NCBI GenBank assembly: GCA_900753095.1
Contig: CAADXT010000024.1
Coordinates: 1-16,409 of the forward strand
Length of the DNA: 16,409 nt
Reading direction: 5' to 3'
From: Eggerthellaceae bacterium
Lineage (GTDB): Bacteria > Actinomycetota > Coriobacteriia > Coriobacteriales > Eggerthellaceae
In this document: in pieces, positions 8,492 to 15,788 of the stretch
Layout: the number at the start of each line of letters is the position of its first letter
Numbering within the stretch: the stretch's first letter is position 1
The notes under the pieces: generated by a model
Told to the model about the DNA's origin: nothing
The model's input: only the letters and a program-made list of their open reading frames with translations
Databases searched by the model: none
Made by a program: the position numbers and the translations under genes

Positions 8492-9004
8492 GTGACTGAG
8501 CAAAACCAGGCCTCACCTATGGTTCCCATGCGCGTCGGCTTAGGCTACGACGTGCATGCATTCGCGCCCGACCGCAAGTTGATATTGGGCGGTGTGGAAA
8601 TCCCGCACCATCAAGGGCTTCTGGGCCATTCCGATGCCGATGTACTGGCGCACGCTGTAGCCGATGCGCTTTTGGGCGCCATCCGCGGCGGGGACATCGG
8701 CAAGCTGTTCCCCGACACCGACCCTGCCTACGAAGGGGCAGATTCGCTCAAATTGCTTGCTGCTGTCGCAAACCTCGTGCGTGAGCAGGGCTTTTCCATC
8801 GTCGATATCGATTGCGTGATTGCCGCACAGGCTCCGAAGCTCTCGCCCTTTCGCGATAAGATGCGCGAAAACTTGGCAGCGGCCTGCGGCATCCCCGTCG
8901 AGAACCTGGGCGTGAAGGCCACCACCACCGAGCGTCTTGGCTTCGAGGGCCGCGAAGAGGGCATTTCCGCGCAGGCGGTTGCCCTGGTATGCCGCTGTAG
9001 CTAG
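8492..9004 (+). CDS. ispF: 2-C-methyl-D-erythritol 2,4-cyclodiphosphate synthase IspF
   Basis: 170 residues from GTG 8492; IspF is typically about 155-160. Metal ligands Asp20 and His22 in GYDVHAF and His54 in HSDADVLAH match E. coli Asp8, His10 and His42. GHSDADV, the RGGDIGKLFPDTDP loop and KATTTERLGFEGR are all present. It cyclises CDP-ME 2-phosphate to MEcPP with loss of CMP. The GTG start has GAGAGGAG (8474-8481) 10 bases upstream, overlapping the ispD stop, so the pair is probably translationally coupled. ATG 8519 or 8528 would trim 9 or 12 residues and are possible, but they lack a good ribosome site. ispE is not in the window. Confidence 0.95.
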   Translation: MTEQNQASPMVPMRVGLGYDVHAFAPDRKLILGGVEIPHHQGLLGHSDADVLAHAVADALLGAIRGGDIGKLFPDTDPAYEGADSLKLLAAVANLVREQGFSIVDIDCVIAAQAPKLSPFRDKMRENLAAACGIPVENLGVKATTTERLGFEGREEGISAQAVALVCRCS

Positions 9005-9081
9005 CCCGGTACGAATCGGGCCTTTCCCAGATAAGATTCACGTGCGGCGGCTGTCGCATTTCGCTGTTTCAAGGAGATCGC

Positions 9082-10575
9082 ATGATCAAGATTTACGATA
9101 CCAAGGCGCGTGAGAAGCGCCCCTTCGTTCCCGTTGCCGACGGCAAGGTGAACATGTACGTATGCGGCCCCACCGTGTACAACTACATTCACATCGGCAA
9201 TGCGCGTACGTTCATTTCCTTCGACACCATCCGCCGCTACCTTATTTGGCGCGGCTATGAGGTGAAGTTCGTGCAGAACATCACCGATGTGGACGACAAG
9301 ATCATCAAGAAGGCGAACGAGGAAGGCCGCAGCGCCTCCGACGTTGCCGCGGAATACGCGCAGGCATTCATCGACGACATGCGCGCCGCCGGCGTGATGG
9401 ACCCCGATGTGCGCCCTCGCGCCACCGAGGAAATCAACGAGATGATCGCGCTGGTGGAAAAGCTCATCGAGGGCGGCCATGCCTACGAGGTCGAGGGCGA
9501 CGTGTACTTCGCCGTCCGCTCGTACGAGGGCTACGGCCAGCTTTCCGGCCGCAACATCGACGAGATGGAATCGGGTCATCGTGAGCTGCGCGCCGACGGC
9601 CAGGGCCTGGAAGACCGCAAGCGCGACCCGCTTGATTTTGCGCTGTGGAAGGCCGCAAAGCCGGGCGAGCCTTCATGGGACTCCCCGTGGGGCAAGGGCC
9701 GTCCGGGCTGGCACATCGAGTGCTCGGCTATGTCGAAGAAGTACCTGGGCCTGCCGTTCGACATCCACGGCGGCGGCGCCGACTTGGCATTCCCGCACCA
9801 TGAGAACGAGCGCGCCCAGTCGGAGGCGGCATTCGGCTGCACGTTCTCGAACTACTGGATGCACGGCGGCATGCTGCAGATCAACCACGAGAAGATGTCG
9901 AAGTCGTTGGGCAACTTCCTTTTGCTGCGCGACATCCTGAAAACCACCGATGCGCGCGTGCTGCGCATGCTGATGCTTCAAACCCACTACCGCAGCCCGC
10001 TTGATTTCTCCGATGAGCGCCTTGGCGAGTCGGAGGCGATGTTCGGCCGCCTTACCAACTTCGTGAAGAACACCTCGTGGTTCTGCGCGAACGCCGAGGG
10101 CGAGACCACGCTCGACTTGGCGGCATATCGCAAGGCCGTCGACGAGATGTGCGATGCGTTCATCGAGACGATGGATGACGATTTCAACACGGCCGGTGCC
10201 TTGGGCGCCATCTGCTCGTTTGTGCGCGAGGCGAACACCATGCTCGCCGACGCTTCCGTGAGCGCCGAAGATGCCGCTGCGGTGCTTGCAGGAGCCGATG
10301 CCGTATGCGACCTGCTGGGCGTTTTGGGCGTTGACCTCAATGCGGGCGAAGACGAGTCGGGCGCTTCTGACGATGAGGTGGTTGCGCTTGCCGCCGAGCT
10401 CGCGGGCTTTGAGGGTCAGGATGCCGAAGGGGCCATCGACGCGCTCCTTGCCCGCCGCGCTGAAGCGCGCAAGGAAAAGAACTTTGCGCTTGCCGATGCC
10501 GTGCGCGATCGGTTGGGCGATTTGGGCTACGTGGTTGAGGACACGCCTCAGGGCGCTCGCGTAAGCCGTGCGTAA
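9082..10575 (+). CDS. cysS: Cysteinyl-tRNA synthetase
   Basis: 497 residues, slightly longer than the common 460-470. AAGGAG (9071-9076) lies 5 bases before ATG. Class I signatures are HIGN (37-40) and KMSKS (271-275). The Zn2+ ligands that discriminate cysteine are Cys28, Cys214, His239 and Glu243, matching E. coli Cys28, Cys209, His234 and Glu238. A helical DALR-type tRNA-binding domain follows, then an acidic Ala-rich insert (about 400-450) and the usual C-terminal RAEARKEKNFALADAVRDRL helix. It charges tRNA-Cys. The 77-base gap after ispF has only a weak 5-bp hairpin (9004-9008 with 9017-9021), so read-through from ispD-ispF is likely. rlmB, which often follows cysS in actinobacteria, is absent. 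Confidence 0.97.
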   Translation: MIKIYDTKAREKRPFVPVADGKVNMYVCGPTVYNYIHIGNARTFISFDTIRRYLIWRGYEVKFVQNITDVDDKIIKKANEEGRSASDVAAEYAQAFIDDMRAAGVMDPDVRPRATEEINEMIALVEKLIEGGHAYEVEGDVYFAVRSYEGYGQLSGRNIDEMESGHRELRADGQGLEDRKRDPLDFALWKAAKPGEPSWDSPWGKGRPGWHIECSAMSKKYLGLPFDIHGGGADLAFPHHENERAQSEAAFGCTFSNYWMHGGMLQINHEKMSKSLGNFLLLRDILKTTDARVLRMLMLQTHYRSPLDFSDERLGESEAMFGRLTNFVKNTSWFCANAEGETTLDLAAYRKAVDEMCDAFIETMDDDFNTAGALGAICSFVREANTMLADASVSAEDAAAVLAGADAVCDLLGVLGVDLNAGEDESGASDDEVVALAAELAGFEGQDAEGAIDALLARRAEARKEKNFALADAVRDRLGDLGYVVEDTPQGARVSRA

Positions 10576-10585
10576 ATAGCTTTGC

Positions 10586-10616
10586 AACGGGGGCCTTGCG
10601 CCCCCGTTCGCTTTCT
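10586..10616 (+). terminator. Terminator of the ispD-ispF-cysS unit
   Basis: A perfect 9-bp GC stem, AACGGGGGC (10586-10594) with GCCCCCGTT (10600-10608), begins 10 bases after cysS. The following CGCTTTCT is a poor T-tract. Confidence 0.75.
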
Positions 10617-10626
10617 GGGGTGGCGT

Positions 10627-10657
10627 TCTTGCGGAAAGCCGCGTATTTACCGCAAGA
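10627..10657 (+). repeat. Inverted repeat upstream of the TetR gene
   Basis: TCTTGCGG (10627-10634) and CCGCAAGA (10650-10657) form a perfect 8-bp inverted repeat with a 15-base centre. It could be an operator or a hairpin; no T-tract follows. Confidence 0.5.
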
Positions 10658-10688
10658 CGTATCGCCTATATGTGGTAAAACACCGTTA

Positions 10689-10698
10689 GAACATGTTC
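10689..10698 (+). promoter_or_regulatory. Palindrome, possible TetR-family operator
   Basis: GAACATGTTC is a perfect 10-bp palindrome about 90 bases before the TetR start, with a further GGAAC half-site at 10706-10710. Autoregulation by the adjacent gene is a guess from position. Confidence 0.35.
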
Positions 10699-10788
10699 AT
10701 TTTTTGGAACAGCCTTTAGGGAAGCCGCGCAATGCCCTGCGATCCTGTATGGTGGGAGCGTTGCGGAAAACAGGGAAGGGGATTGCTC

Positions 10789-11457
10789 ATGATAAGGCGG
10801 AACCAGTATGTTTCGGTGCATGAAACAAGGGCTCAGGTGACGCGTGAAAAGCTTTTGAAGGCTGCTATCAAGCTCGTTAACCGCGATGGTATGAAGCAGC
10901 TTACCGTTCGCAATATCTGCGACGAGGCGGGGCTTTCAACGGGCAGCTTCTACAACCTTTTCAGTGGCAAAGAAGACCTTATCTCGTATTACCTGAAGTA
11001 CGCCTTCGCTCCTTATCGCGAAAAGGCGGTAGAAGAAGGCAAGCAGTACGGTCCTGTTGAGCGCATCCTTATCCTGTACCGTGCGTATGTCGAGTACTGC
11101 AAGGACATGGGCCTCGAGTTCGTTTCCGGCTTGTACGCTTCCAACCACAACCCGTTCTTCGATTTCATGCACCGCGACGCCAAAGACGATTTCATCATCG
11201 CTTCGGTTCGCAGCTATCTGGAAGAAGCCATCGAGCAGGGCATCGTGCGCGACGACATCGACTTGGACGAAGCCATGCTGCGTATCGCCGCGGCTTCAAC
11301 GGGCCTGCTGTTCTACTGGTGCGTGTTTGAGGGCAACATCGATATCGAGCATGAGGTTGACGAGGCCATCAAAACCTACCTTCTTTCCATCACGGTAGAC
11401 CCGAACATGGAGTTGAACATCGAGCCCCTTGAGTCAAAGGGCTGCTTCTTGAAATAG
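10789..11457 (+). CDS. TetR/AcrR family transcriptional regulator
   Basis: 222 residues from ATG 10789, chosen because AGGGGA (10777-10782) lies 6 bases upstream; ATG 10732 is in frame but lacks such a site and adds 19 atypical residues. The N-terminal DNA-binding domain (about 16-65) shows the TetR pattern: TREKLLKAAIKLV, a TVRNICDEAGLSTGSFYNLF helix-turn-helix with its recognition helix, then KEDLISYYL. The C-terminal ligand domain (about 75-205) is not assignable to a known effector. No transporter or enzyme gene adjoins it, so its target cannot be read from context. It has its own upstream gap with two inverted repeats and a strong terminator, so it appears monocistronic. Confidence 0.9.
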   Translation: MIRRNQYVSVHETRAQVTREKLLKAAIKLVNRDGMKQLTVRNICDEAGLSTGSFYNLFSGKEDLISYYLKYAFAPYREKAVEEGKQYGPVERILILYRAYVEYCKDMGLEFVSGLYASNHNPFFDFMHRDAKDDFIIASVRSYLEEAIEQGIVRDDIDLDEAMLRIAAASTGLLFYWCVFEGNIDIEHEVDEAIKTYLLSITVDPNMELNIEPLESKGCFLK

Positions 11458-11466
11458 GCTTTCTGC

Positions 11467-11507
11467 AAAGGCCGCCGCCTCGCTTTGAGGTGGCGGCCTT
11501 TTTCTTT
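11467..11507 (+). terminator. Rho-independent terminator of the TetR gene
   Basis: A 15-bp stem (11467-11481 with 11487-11501, one G-T wobble), 5-base loop, then a T-rich run to 11507. Confidence 0.95.
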
Positions 11508-11801
11508 TCGAGCGGGGTGCTTGTTGGGGCAATTCCCCTTGGCAAAACCGGCGCGTTCAAAAGCGGCAGCCCCCCGTGGGAATCTGCCGAAGACGTTTGA
11601 AGCGGTAGCCCCCGTGGGAACCCGTTGGAGACGTTCGAAGCGGCAGCTTCTTTTTCTTCTTGGAGAATGCGGGCTGGCTCGCCCCGATGCCCTTTGCTCT
11701 TTGCGCCGGCGACGTAGTTTGCCCCTCCAAGTGCTTTTCATGCCTGCGATCATCTTATTGTGTTTGTTAATTCATTCGCTTTGAGCTGGCTATTTAGTTA
11801 T
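11508..11801. other. Gene-free stretch between the TetR and universal stress protein genes
   Basis: The gap from 11458 to 11911 has no credible gene. Apart from the TetR terminator it holds a small hairpin (GGGG 11526-11529 with CCCC 11535-11538), the direct repeats at 11554-11647, and a pyrimidine-rich run near 11648-11660. AT content rises towards 11760-11850, where a promoter for the next gene is expected; TGTTATCCT (11831-11839) is a weak extended -10 candidate. Confidence 0.6.
11554..11647 (+). repeat. Imperfect tandem direct repeat, 38-40 bp unit, about 2.5 copies
   Basis: Units start at 11554 (40 bp), 11594 (38 bp) and 11632 (partial). Each opens CGTT followed by AAGCGG and AGC; the first two continue with a C-run, GTGGGAA and a purine-rich end. 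Copies differ by single-base indels and substitutions. Confidence 0.75.
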
Positions 11802-11818
11802 TTCGAATGCTGTTCGAA
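11802..11818 (+). promoter_or_regulatory. Twin TTCGAA palindromes upstream of the universal stress protein gene
   Basis: TTCGAA occurs at 11802-11807 and 11813-11818, 11 bases apart, about one helical turn, so both sites face the same side of the DNA. They lie just upstream of the probable promoter. No known regulator can be named. Confidence 0.35.
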
Positions 11819-11911
11819 CCAGCATGAACGTGTTATCCTTAAAGCATCAAAAGCAGGCATGCACCGCTTATGTGCGAAGGGCTTGCTGCAACACGACAAG
11901 GAGGGGTAACA

Positions 11912-12388
11912 ATGGTTTTCGAAAACGTTGTCGTTGCATATGATGGGTCCGATCAGGCTCTTGCTGCTGTGAAGAAGGCTGCAGAAATCGTTGGTGGCGA
12001 AGAGGACGCGAAGCTCCATGTGGTATTTGTAACCACGCATCCCAATGCTCAGCTTCCCGCAAACTTCAACAGCGCATCGTTCGATCCTCAGCAGTACCTG
12101 CTTTCCGTTGAGGACATCATGGCTCTTTACAACAAGACCATTGCCGAGGAAACCGAGAAGGTTAAGGAAGGCATCGGCGATGCTCTCGATTCTTTGGGCG
12201 ACAAGGCAACCATCGAGGTAATTCCTGGCTACACGCCTGCTGCTGACATTCTTGGCTATGCCGAGAAGGTTAAGGCCGACCTTATCGTTATGGGTTCGCG
12301 CGGCCTTGGCGCCATCCGCGGCGTGCTCGGCTCCGTTTCCTACGCTGTTCTGCGTGAAGCTCCCATGCCGGTTCTGGTTATCAAGTAA
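11912..12388 (+). CDS. Universal stress protein, UspA family (ATP-binding type)
   Basis: 158 residues from ATG 11912, fixed by the very strong AAGGAGGGG (11898-11906) 5 bases upstream; the in-frame ATG at 11870 lies before this site and is rejected. It opens with the typical NVVVAYDGSDQALAAV strand-loop carrying the nucleotide-binding Asp. It ends with the glycine loop M127-GSRGLGAIRGVLGSVS and PMPVLVIK. The loop resembles the ATP-binding motif G-x2-G-x9-G-S/T but is one residue shorter between its second and last glycine (8 instead of 9). UspA proteins are cytoplasmic homodimers induced by starvation and stress; their biochemical output is often unknown. The gene stands alone and is followed within 2 bases by a hairpin, then structured element copy 2. 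Confidence 0.93.
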   Translation: MVFENVVVAYDGSDQALAAVKKAAEIVGGEEDAKLHVVFVTTHPNAQLPANFNSASFDPQQYLLSVEDIMALYNKTIAEETEKVKEGIGDALDSLGDKATIEVIPGYTPAADILGYAEKVKADLIVMGSRGLGAIRGVLGSVSYAVLREAPMPVLVIK

Positions 12389-12390
12389 TA

Positions 12391-12409
12391 ATCCGTTCTT
12401 CGAACGGAT
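12391..12409 (+). other. Stop-proximal hairpin preceding the structured element (copy 2)
   Basis: An 8-bp stem ATCCGTTC (12391-12398) with GAACGGAT (12402-12409), loop TTC, starts 2 bases after the uspA stop. There is no T-tract. The tip GTTC-TTC-GAAC matches the hairpin at 1881-1907, while the lower stem differs and is still paired. Confidence 0.7.
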
Positions 12410-12420
12410 ATTCCGTTGAC

Positions 12421-12538
12421 GCTGCGAGCCCCTTTGGTGGTGCGGCTACTGCTCCAAGCGAGCTGGACGTGCAAAACACGTCTGGCACTCGCTTTGTCGG
12501 TATCTGCACTCATCGGAGGGGCTCTCGCTGTTTTGTCT
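12421..12538 (+). repeat. Long structured element, copy 2 (candidate 3'-UTR RNA or palindromic repeat)
   Basis: It aligns without gaps to 1929-2046. P1 is 14 bp (12426-12439 with 12511-12524; 11 Watson-Crick, 3 G-T). The middle helix is 12442-12445 with 12504-12507 and 12447-12451 with 12498-12502, with the same C-T mismatch as in copy 1. P2 is 7 bp (12456-12462 with 12488-12494). The apical hairpin GACGTG-CACGTC is fully paired (12466-12471 with 12477-12482). The tail TCGCTGTTTTGTCT (12525-12538) follows. The central GGGG/CCCC block of P1 is swapped strand for strand relative to copy 1. It sits between the uspA stop and a terminator shared with the convergent hemH. Confidence 0.8.
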
Positions 12539-12570
12539 GACTATGGAAGAGGAAAATGCCAAAGGCTACG

Positions 12571-12598
12571 AAAGCCCGCTCGAGTGAGCGGGCTTTTT
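12571..12598 (+). terminator. Rho-independent terminator between uspA and hemH (possibly bidirectional)
   Basis: A perfect 11-bp stem AAAGCCCGCTC (12571-12581) with GAGCGGGCTTT (12586-12596), loop GAGT, T-run to 12598. On the minus strand it ends in a shorter T-run and could also stop hemH. A second hairpin (12608-12614 with 12621-12627) lies closer to the hemH end. Confidence 0.9.
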
Positions 12599-12634
12599 GG
12601 CGTGAGGCAAAGGAGCTGCTTCCTTTGGGCTCTT

Positions 12635-13636
12635 TTATAGTTGGCTTAGGGCTTCTCTCGCCACGTCGAACAGCAGGTCGATGTGGTCTTCGCGATGATT
12701 GAGGGCGGGGACGTACGTTACCTCTGCGGTGGCGCCGTGCTGGGTGCAGAGGGTGCGGAAGTAGTCGCACGCCACCGATTTGATGTCGTAGAGCGACTCG
12801 AGGCAGTCGGAGGCGAAGCCGGGCGTAACCAGGGCGATGCGGGTGGCTCCCTCTTCAGCCCATTGCGCCAGTTGCGTTTTCGGGTGGGGCGTAACCCAGG
12901 CGCGCGAATCCTCGAAGCGGGAATGGAAGGCAACGGCCCAGTCGCCTTCGGCGATTCCCAGCAGGCCCGCAACTCGTTTGGTGATGTCCCTGATCTGCTC
13001 AACGTAGGCATCCCCAGCTTCCACGTCGGCAAGGGGGATGGAATGGAACGAGAATAAAAGCTTGCTGCCGGGACGGTAGTCCCAGGCATCGGAAATGGAG
13101 GATGCGAGCGCCTTTTCGTACAGGGGGTTATCGTTGTACCCCCTTACCGTGCCTGAAAGCGTAAGGCCAGGCTGCTGGGCTATGCGCCTCTCCGCGTATT
13201 CTTCGCAGGTTTTCACCGTGGTGAATGCGGTTTGCGGGAACAGGGGAAAGGCGAGCACCTTGCTGCAGCCAGCCGCTTTAAGCTTTTCGAGCGCGCAATC
13301 CAAAGAAGGGTTGCCGTAGCGCATGCCCACCTCGCAGGTGGCGTTGATGCCCGCTTTGGCGAAGCGGGCATTGAGGGCGTCGCGCTGCGCAAGCGATTCC
13401 GCCAGCAAGGGAGCGCCCTCGGGCGTCCAAATTTGGCGGTATCGGGGCGAGGTCTTCTTTGGCCTGGTGCGCGCAATGAACAGGCGCAGGACAGGCTGCC
13501 AGACAATGGGCGGAACCTTTATGAGGTTCCTGTCAGAAAGGAACTCGATCAAATAGGGGCGGATATCGCGCGGCTCGGGGGAGTCGGGCGTGCCGCTGTT
13601 CATCAGTACGATGCCTATTTTTTCCTGAAGTGTCAT
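12635..13636 (-). CDS. hemH: Ferrochelatase (Gram-negative HemH type)
   Basis: 333 residues. Inserts Fe2+ into a porphyrin at the end of haem synthesis. The N-terminal GTPDSPEPRDIRPYLIEFLSD followed by WQPVL and the EGAPLL segment matches the proteobacterial and eukaryotic HemH style. It does not resemble the AYGTP...YYTHIR opening of coproporphyrin ferrochelatases common in Gram-positive bacteria. Further marks are RYGNP, FPLFPQ, the active-site His198 in FSFHSIP (usually SFHG), SRF (239-241), the catalytic Glu280 in GFASDCLESL, and YVPALNHREDHIDLL near the end. It stands alone with no other haem genes, convergent with uspA and divergent from the ABC-F gene. No Shine-Dalgarno precedes the ATG; an extended -10 lies 7 bases upstream, suggesting a leaderless mRNA. 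Confidence 0.94.
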   Translation of the reverse strand: MTLQEKIGIVLMNSGTPDSPEPRDIRPYLIEFLSDRNLIKVPPIVWQPVLRLFIARTRPKKTSPRYRQIWTPEGAPLLAESLAQRDALNARFAKAGINATCEVGMRYGNPSLDCALEKLKAAGCSKVLAFPLFPQTAFTTVKTCEEYAERRIAQQPGLTLSGTVRGYNDNPLYEKALASSISDAWDYRPGSKLLFSFHSIPLADVEAGDAYVEQIRDITKRVAGLLGIAEGDWAVAFHSRFEDSRAWVTPHPKTQLAQWAEEGATRIALVTPGFASDCLESLYDIKSVACDYFRTLCTQHGATAEVTYVPALNHREDHIDLLFDVAREALSQL

Positions 13637-13643
13637 GACTGCG

Positions 13644-13652
13644 ACTATAGCA
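13644..13652 (-). promoter_or_regulatory. Extended -10 promoter of hemH, implying a leaderless transcript
   Basis: On the minus strand TGC-TATAGT occupies 13652-13644. Seven bases separate it from the hemH ATG (13636), which puts the expected transcription start at the start codon itself. No clear -35 at 16-18 bases. Confidence 0.5.
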
Positions 13653-13875
13653 AAGCGCCGTTCTCAAAGACGGCAGTATTTGCGAGGTTTTGCAGTTACG
13701 ACATAAGGTTCAAGGTCAACGGCATTGGGGGCGTGTTGCGCGCACAGTGCGCAGACGCGGTGCAGGTGCGCCGGGTGTGTTCGTCGTGTGCAGATTCCCA
13801 GAGCGCGTTGCGTTTCGTCTGTGCGGAAATTAGCTGATGGCTGCTTAGGTGCAGCGGGCGCTGTGAAATTGCGGA

Positions 13876-13881
13876 TATACT
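13876..13881 (+). promoter_or_regulatory. Candidate -10 for the ABC-F gene
   Basis: TATACT is one base from the -10 consensus and would start transcription about 45 bases before the ATG at 13933. No matching -35 is visible. The gap 13637-13875 between the divergent genes otherwise shows only a short inverted repeat (13740-13752). Confidence 0.45.
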
Positions 13882-13932
13882 CATATGTTGGCTTTCCGAT
13901 ACGGGAAAGCGCTAAACAAAGGAGCAACGGCA

Positions 13933-15732
13933 ATGGCCTTTCTGTTCGGCTGTGAAAACGTGCATTTGGAGTACCCCACGAAGGTGATTTTCGAGTCGCT
14001 TTCCCTTGGCGTCGACGATGGCGACTGCGTGGGCGTGGTGGGCCGTAACGGCGATGGCAAGTCGTCGCTGCTGGGCTTGTTCGACGGCACGGTCGAGCCT
14101 GACGAGGGGCGCGTGCTGCGAACGGGCGGCGTGCGCTTTGCCTCCCTTCGCCAGACCGACGAGCTTGACGATGCCAAAACCGTTGGCTGGAACGTGGTGG
14201 GCGATGTCCCCGAGTACGAGTGGGCGTCCGATGCCCGCATCCGCGACATCATCGATGGCATGATCGGCGATTTGGATTGGGACGCGCAGGTGGGCACGCT
14301 TTCGGGCGGCCAGCGCCGTCGCGTCGACTTGGCGCGCGTGCTGATTGCCGATGCCGACGTCCTCCTGCTCGACGAGCCCACCAACCATCTTGACGTGGTG
14401 GCCATCAACTGGCTTGCCAAGCACCTGAAGAAGCGCTTTTCGCGTGGAAACGGCGCCCTGGTGGTGGTAACGCACGACCGCTGGTTCTTGGATGAGGTGT
14501 GCCTGCGCATGTGGGAGGTGCACGATGGGGTGGCCGAGCCGTTCGAGGGCGGCTATTCCGCTTACATCCTGCAGCGTGTTGAGCGCCAGCGTCAGGCGGA
14601 GGTTGCCGAGCAGAAGCGCCAGAACCTGATTCGCCGCGAGCTCGCCTTCCTTTCCCGCGGCGCTCGCGCCCGATCAAGCAAGCCGCGCTTCCATGTGGAG
14701 ACGGCACGGGCCCTTATCGCAGAAGAGCCGCCGCTGCGCAACACCACCGAGCTGAAGCGTGCGGCGATTTCGCGTTTGGGCAAGAAGTGCGTTGACGTGA
14801 TCGACGTTTCGTTTTCCTACGGGCAGAACAAGGTGCTCGACGATGTAACGTGGATGATTGGCCCCGGCGATCGCTATGGCCTTTTGGGGGCAAACGGCGC
14901 CGGCAAGTCGACCTTGCTCGATATCGTGCAGGGCAAGCTGCACCCACAGGCGGGCCGCGTGAAAATCGGCAAAACGGTGAAGTTCGCCTTCCTTTCCCAG
15001 AAGCTTGAGGAACTGGAGAAGCTGAAGGGCGACCGCGTTCGCGAGGTGCTTTCGCGCTACAATTCCCGCTATATGATCGACGGCAAGGAAGTTTCCCCTG
15101 CTCAGCTGCTTGAGCAGTTGGGTTTCACCAATGCGCACCTGAACATGCCGGTGGAATCGCTTTCCGGTGGCCAGAAACGCCGCTTGCAGCTGATGCTGAT
15201 TCTGCTCGATTCGCCCAACGTGCTCATCCTGGACGAGCCCAGCAACGACCTCGACACCGACATGACCGTTGCCATGGAAAACCTTCTGGACACCTGGCCT
15301 GGCACGCTTATCGTGGTAAGCCACGACCGCTACTTGATGGAACGCGTGACCGACGACCAGTTTGCCCTGATCGATGGCAAGCTGACGCATTGTCCGCGTG
15401 GTGTCGACGAATATCTGGAGCTGCTCGACGAAAGCCGCAAGGCGAAGGCGGACAAGCCCTCGGGCAGCTCGAAGCAGGCTGGAAAGGCCCAAGCGGAATC
15501 GGGGCTTTCGGCTGCCGAGGTGCGCGAGCTGAAGAAGCAGGCGCGCTCGCTCGAGAACAAGATGAAGACGCAGGAAAAGAAGCTTGCCCAAGCTAAGGAA
15601 GACCTGCTTAAGGTCGATCCGTACGATTACCAGGCTCTTGGCGAAGCCCAGGCGGGCATCCACGAGCTGGAGCAGCGCATCGAGGCGCTGGAAGAGGAAT
15701 GGCTTTTGGTGGCAGAGCAGCTGGAAGGCTAG
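13933..15732 (+). CDS. ABC-F family ATPase, Uup-type
   Basis: 599 residues from ATG 13933, chosen because AAAGGAG (13918-13924) lies 8 bases upstream; the in-frame ATG at 13885 would add 16 unrelated residues and place the ribosome site inside the gene. There are two ABC ATPase domains and no membrane segment. Domain 1: Walker A GRNGDGKSS (37-45), signature LSGGQ (123-127), Walker B D147-E148, His181. Domain 2: Walker A GANGAGKST (319-327), LSGGQ (410-414), D434-E435 followed by PSNDLDTDM, His464. A charged linker with YSAYILQRVERQR joins them, and a C-terminal coiled coil (about 525-599) follows. This plan fits Uup-like ABC-F proteins, which act on the ribosome or on branched DNA. Antibiotic-resistance ABC-F proteins are a less likely alternative. 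Both catalytic glutamates are intact. Confidence 0.93.
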   Translation: MAFLFGCENVHLEYPTKVIFESLSLGVDDGDCVGVVGRNGDGKSSLLGLFDGTVEPDEGRVLRTGGVRFASLRQTDELDDAKTVGWNVVGDVPEYEWASDARIRDIIDGMIGDLDWDAQVGTLSGGQRRRVDLARVLIADADVLLLDEPTNHLDVVAINWLAKHLKKRFSRGNGALVVVTHDRWFLDEVCLRMWEVHDGVAEPFEGGYSAYILQRVERQRQAEVAEQKRQNLIRRELAFLSRGARARSSKPRFHVETARALIAEEPPLRNTTELKRAAISRLGKKCVDVIDVSFSYGQNKVLDDVTWMIGPGDRYGLLGANGAGKSTLLDIVQGKLHPQAGRVKIGKTVKFAFLSQKLEELEKLKGDRVREVLSRYNSRYMIDGKEVSPAQLLEQLGFTNAHLNMPVESLSGGQKRRLQLMLILLDSPNVLILDEPSNDLDTDMTVAMENLLDTWPGTLIVVSHDRYLMERVTDDQFALIDGKLTHCPRGVDEYLELLDESRKAKADKPSGSSKQAGKAQAESGLSAAEVRELKKQARSLENKMKTQEKKLAQAKEDLLKVDPYDYQALGEAQAGIHELEQRIEALEEEWLLVAEQLEG

Positions 15733-15788
15733 CGCCTCAAAGCGCGCATTCGCCGCTGCGTTCTGCTGCGGGCGCAACTGAATAGGAA

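Noticed and set aside
9061..9070. TCGCTGTTTC before cysS as a fourth copy of the element tail
   Set aside because: Ten bases match, but there is no closing helix with GCACT before it, GTCC does not follow, and it merges into the cysS ribosome site, not a terminator.
11554..11647. CRISPR array
   Set aside because: The units abut directly without unique spacers, differ by indels, and no cas genes are present.
11485..11784. 99-codon open frame in the gap after the TetR gene
   Set aside because: It begins inside the TetR terminator stem, spans the direct repeats, has no ribosome site and resembles no family.
13664..13933. 89-codon minus-strand frame between hemH and the ABC-F gene
   Set aside because: It covers the whole divergent promoter region and has no ribosome site or recognisable domain.
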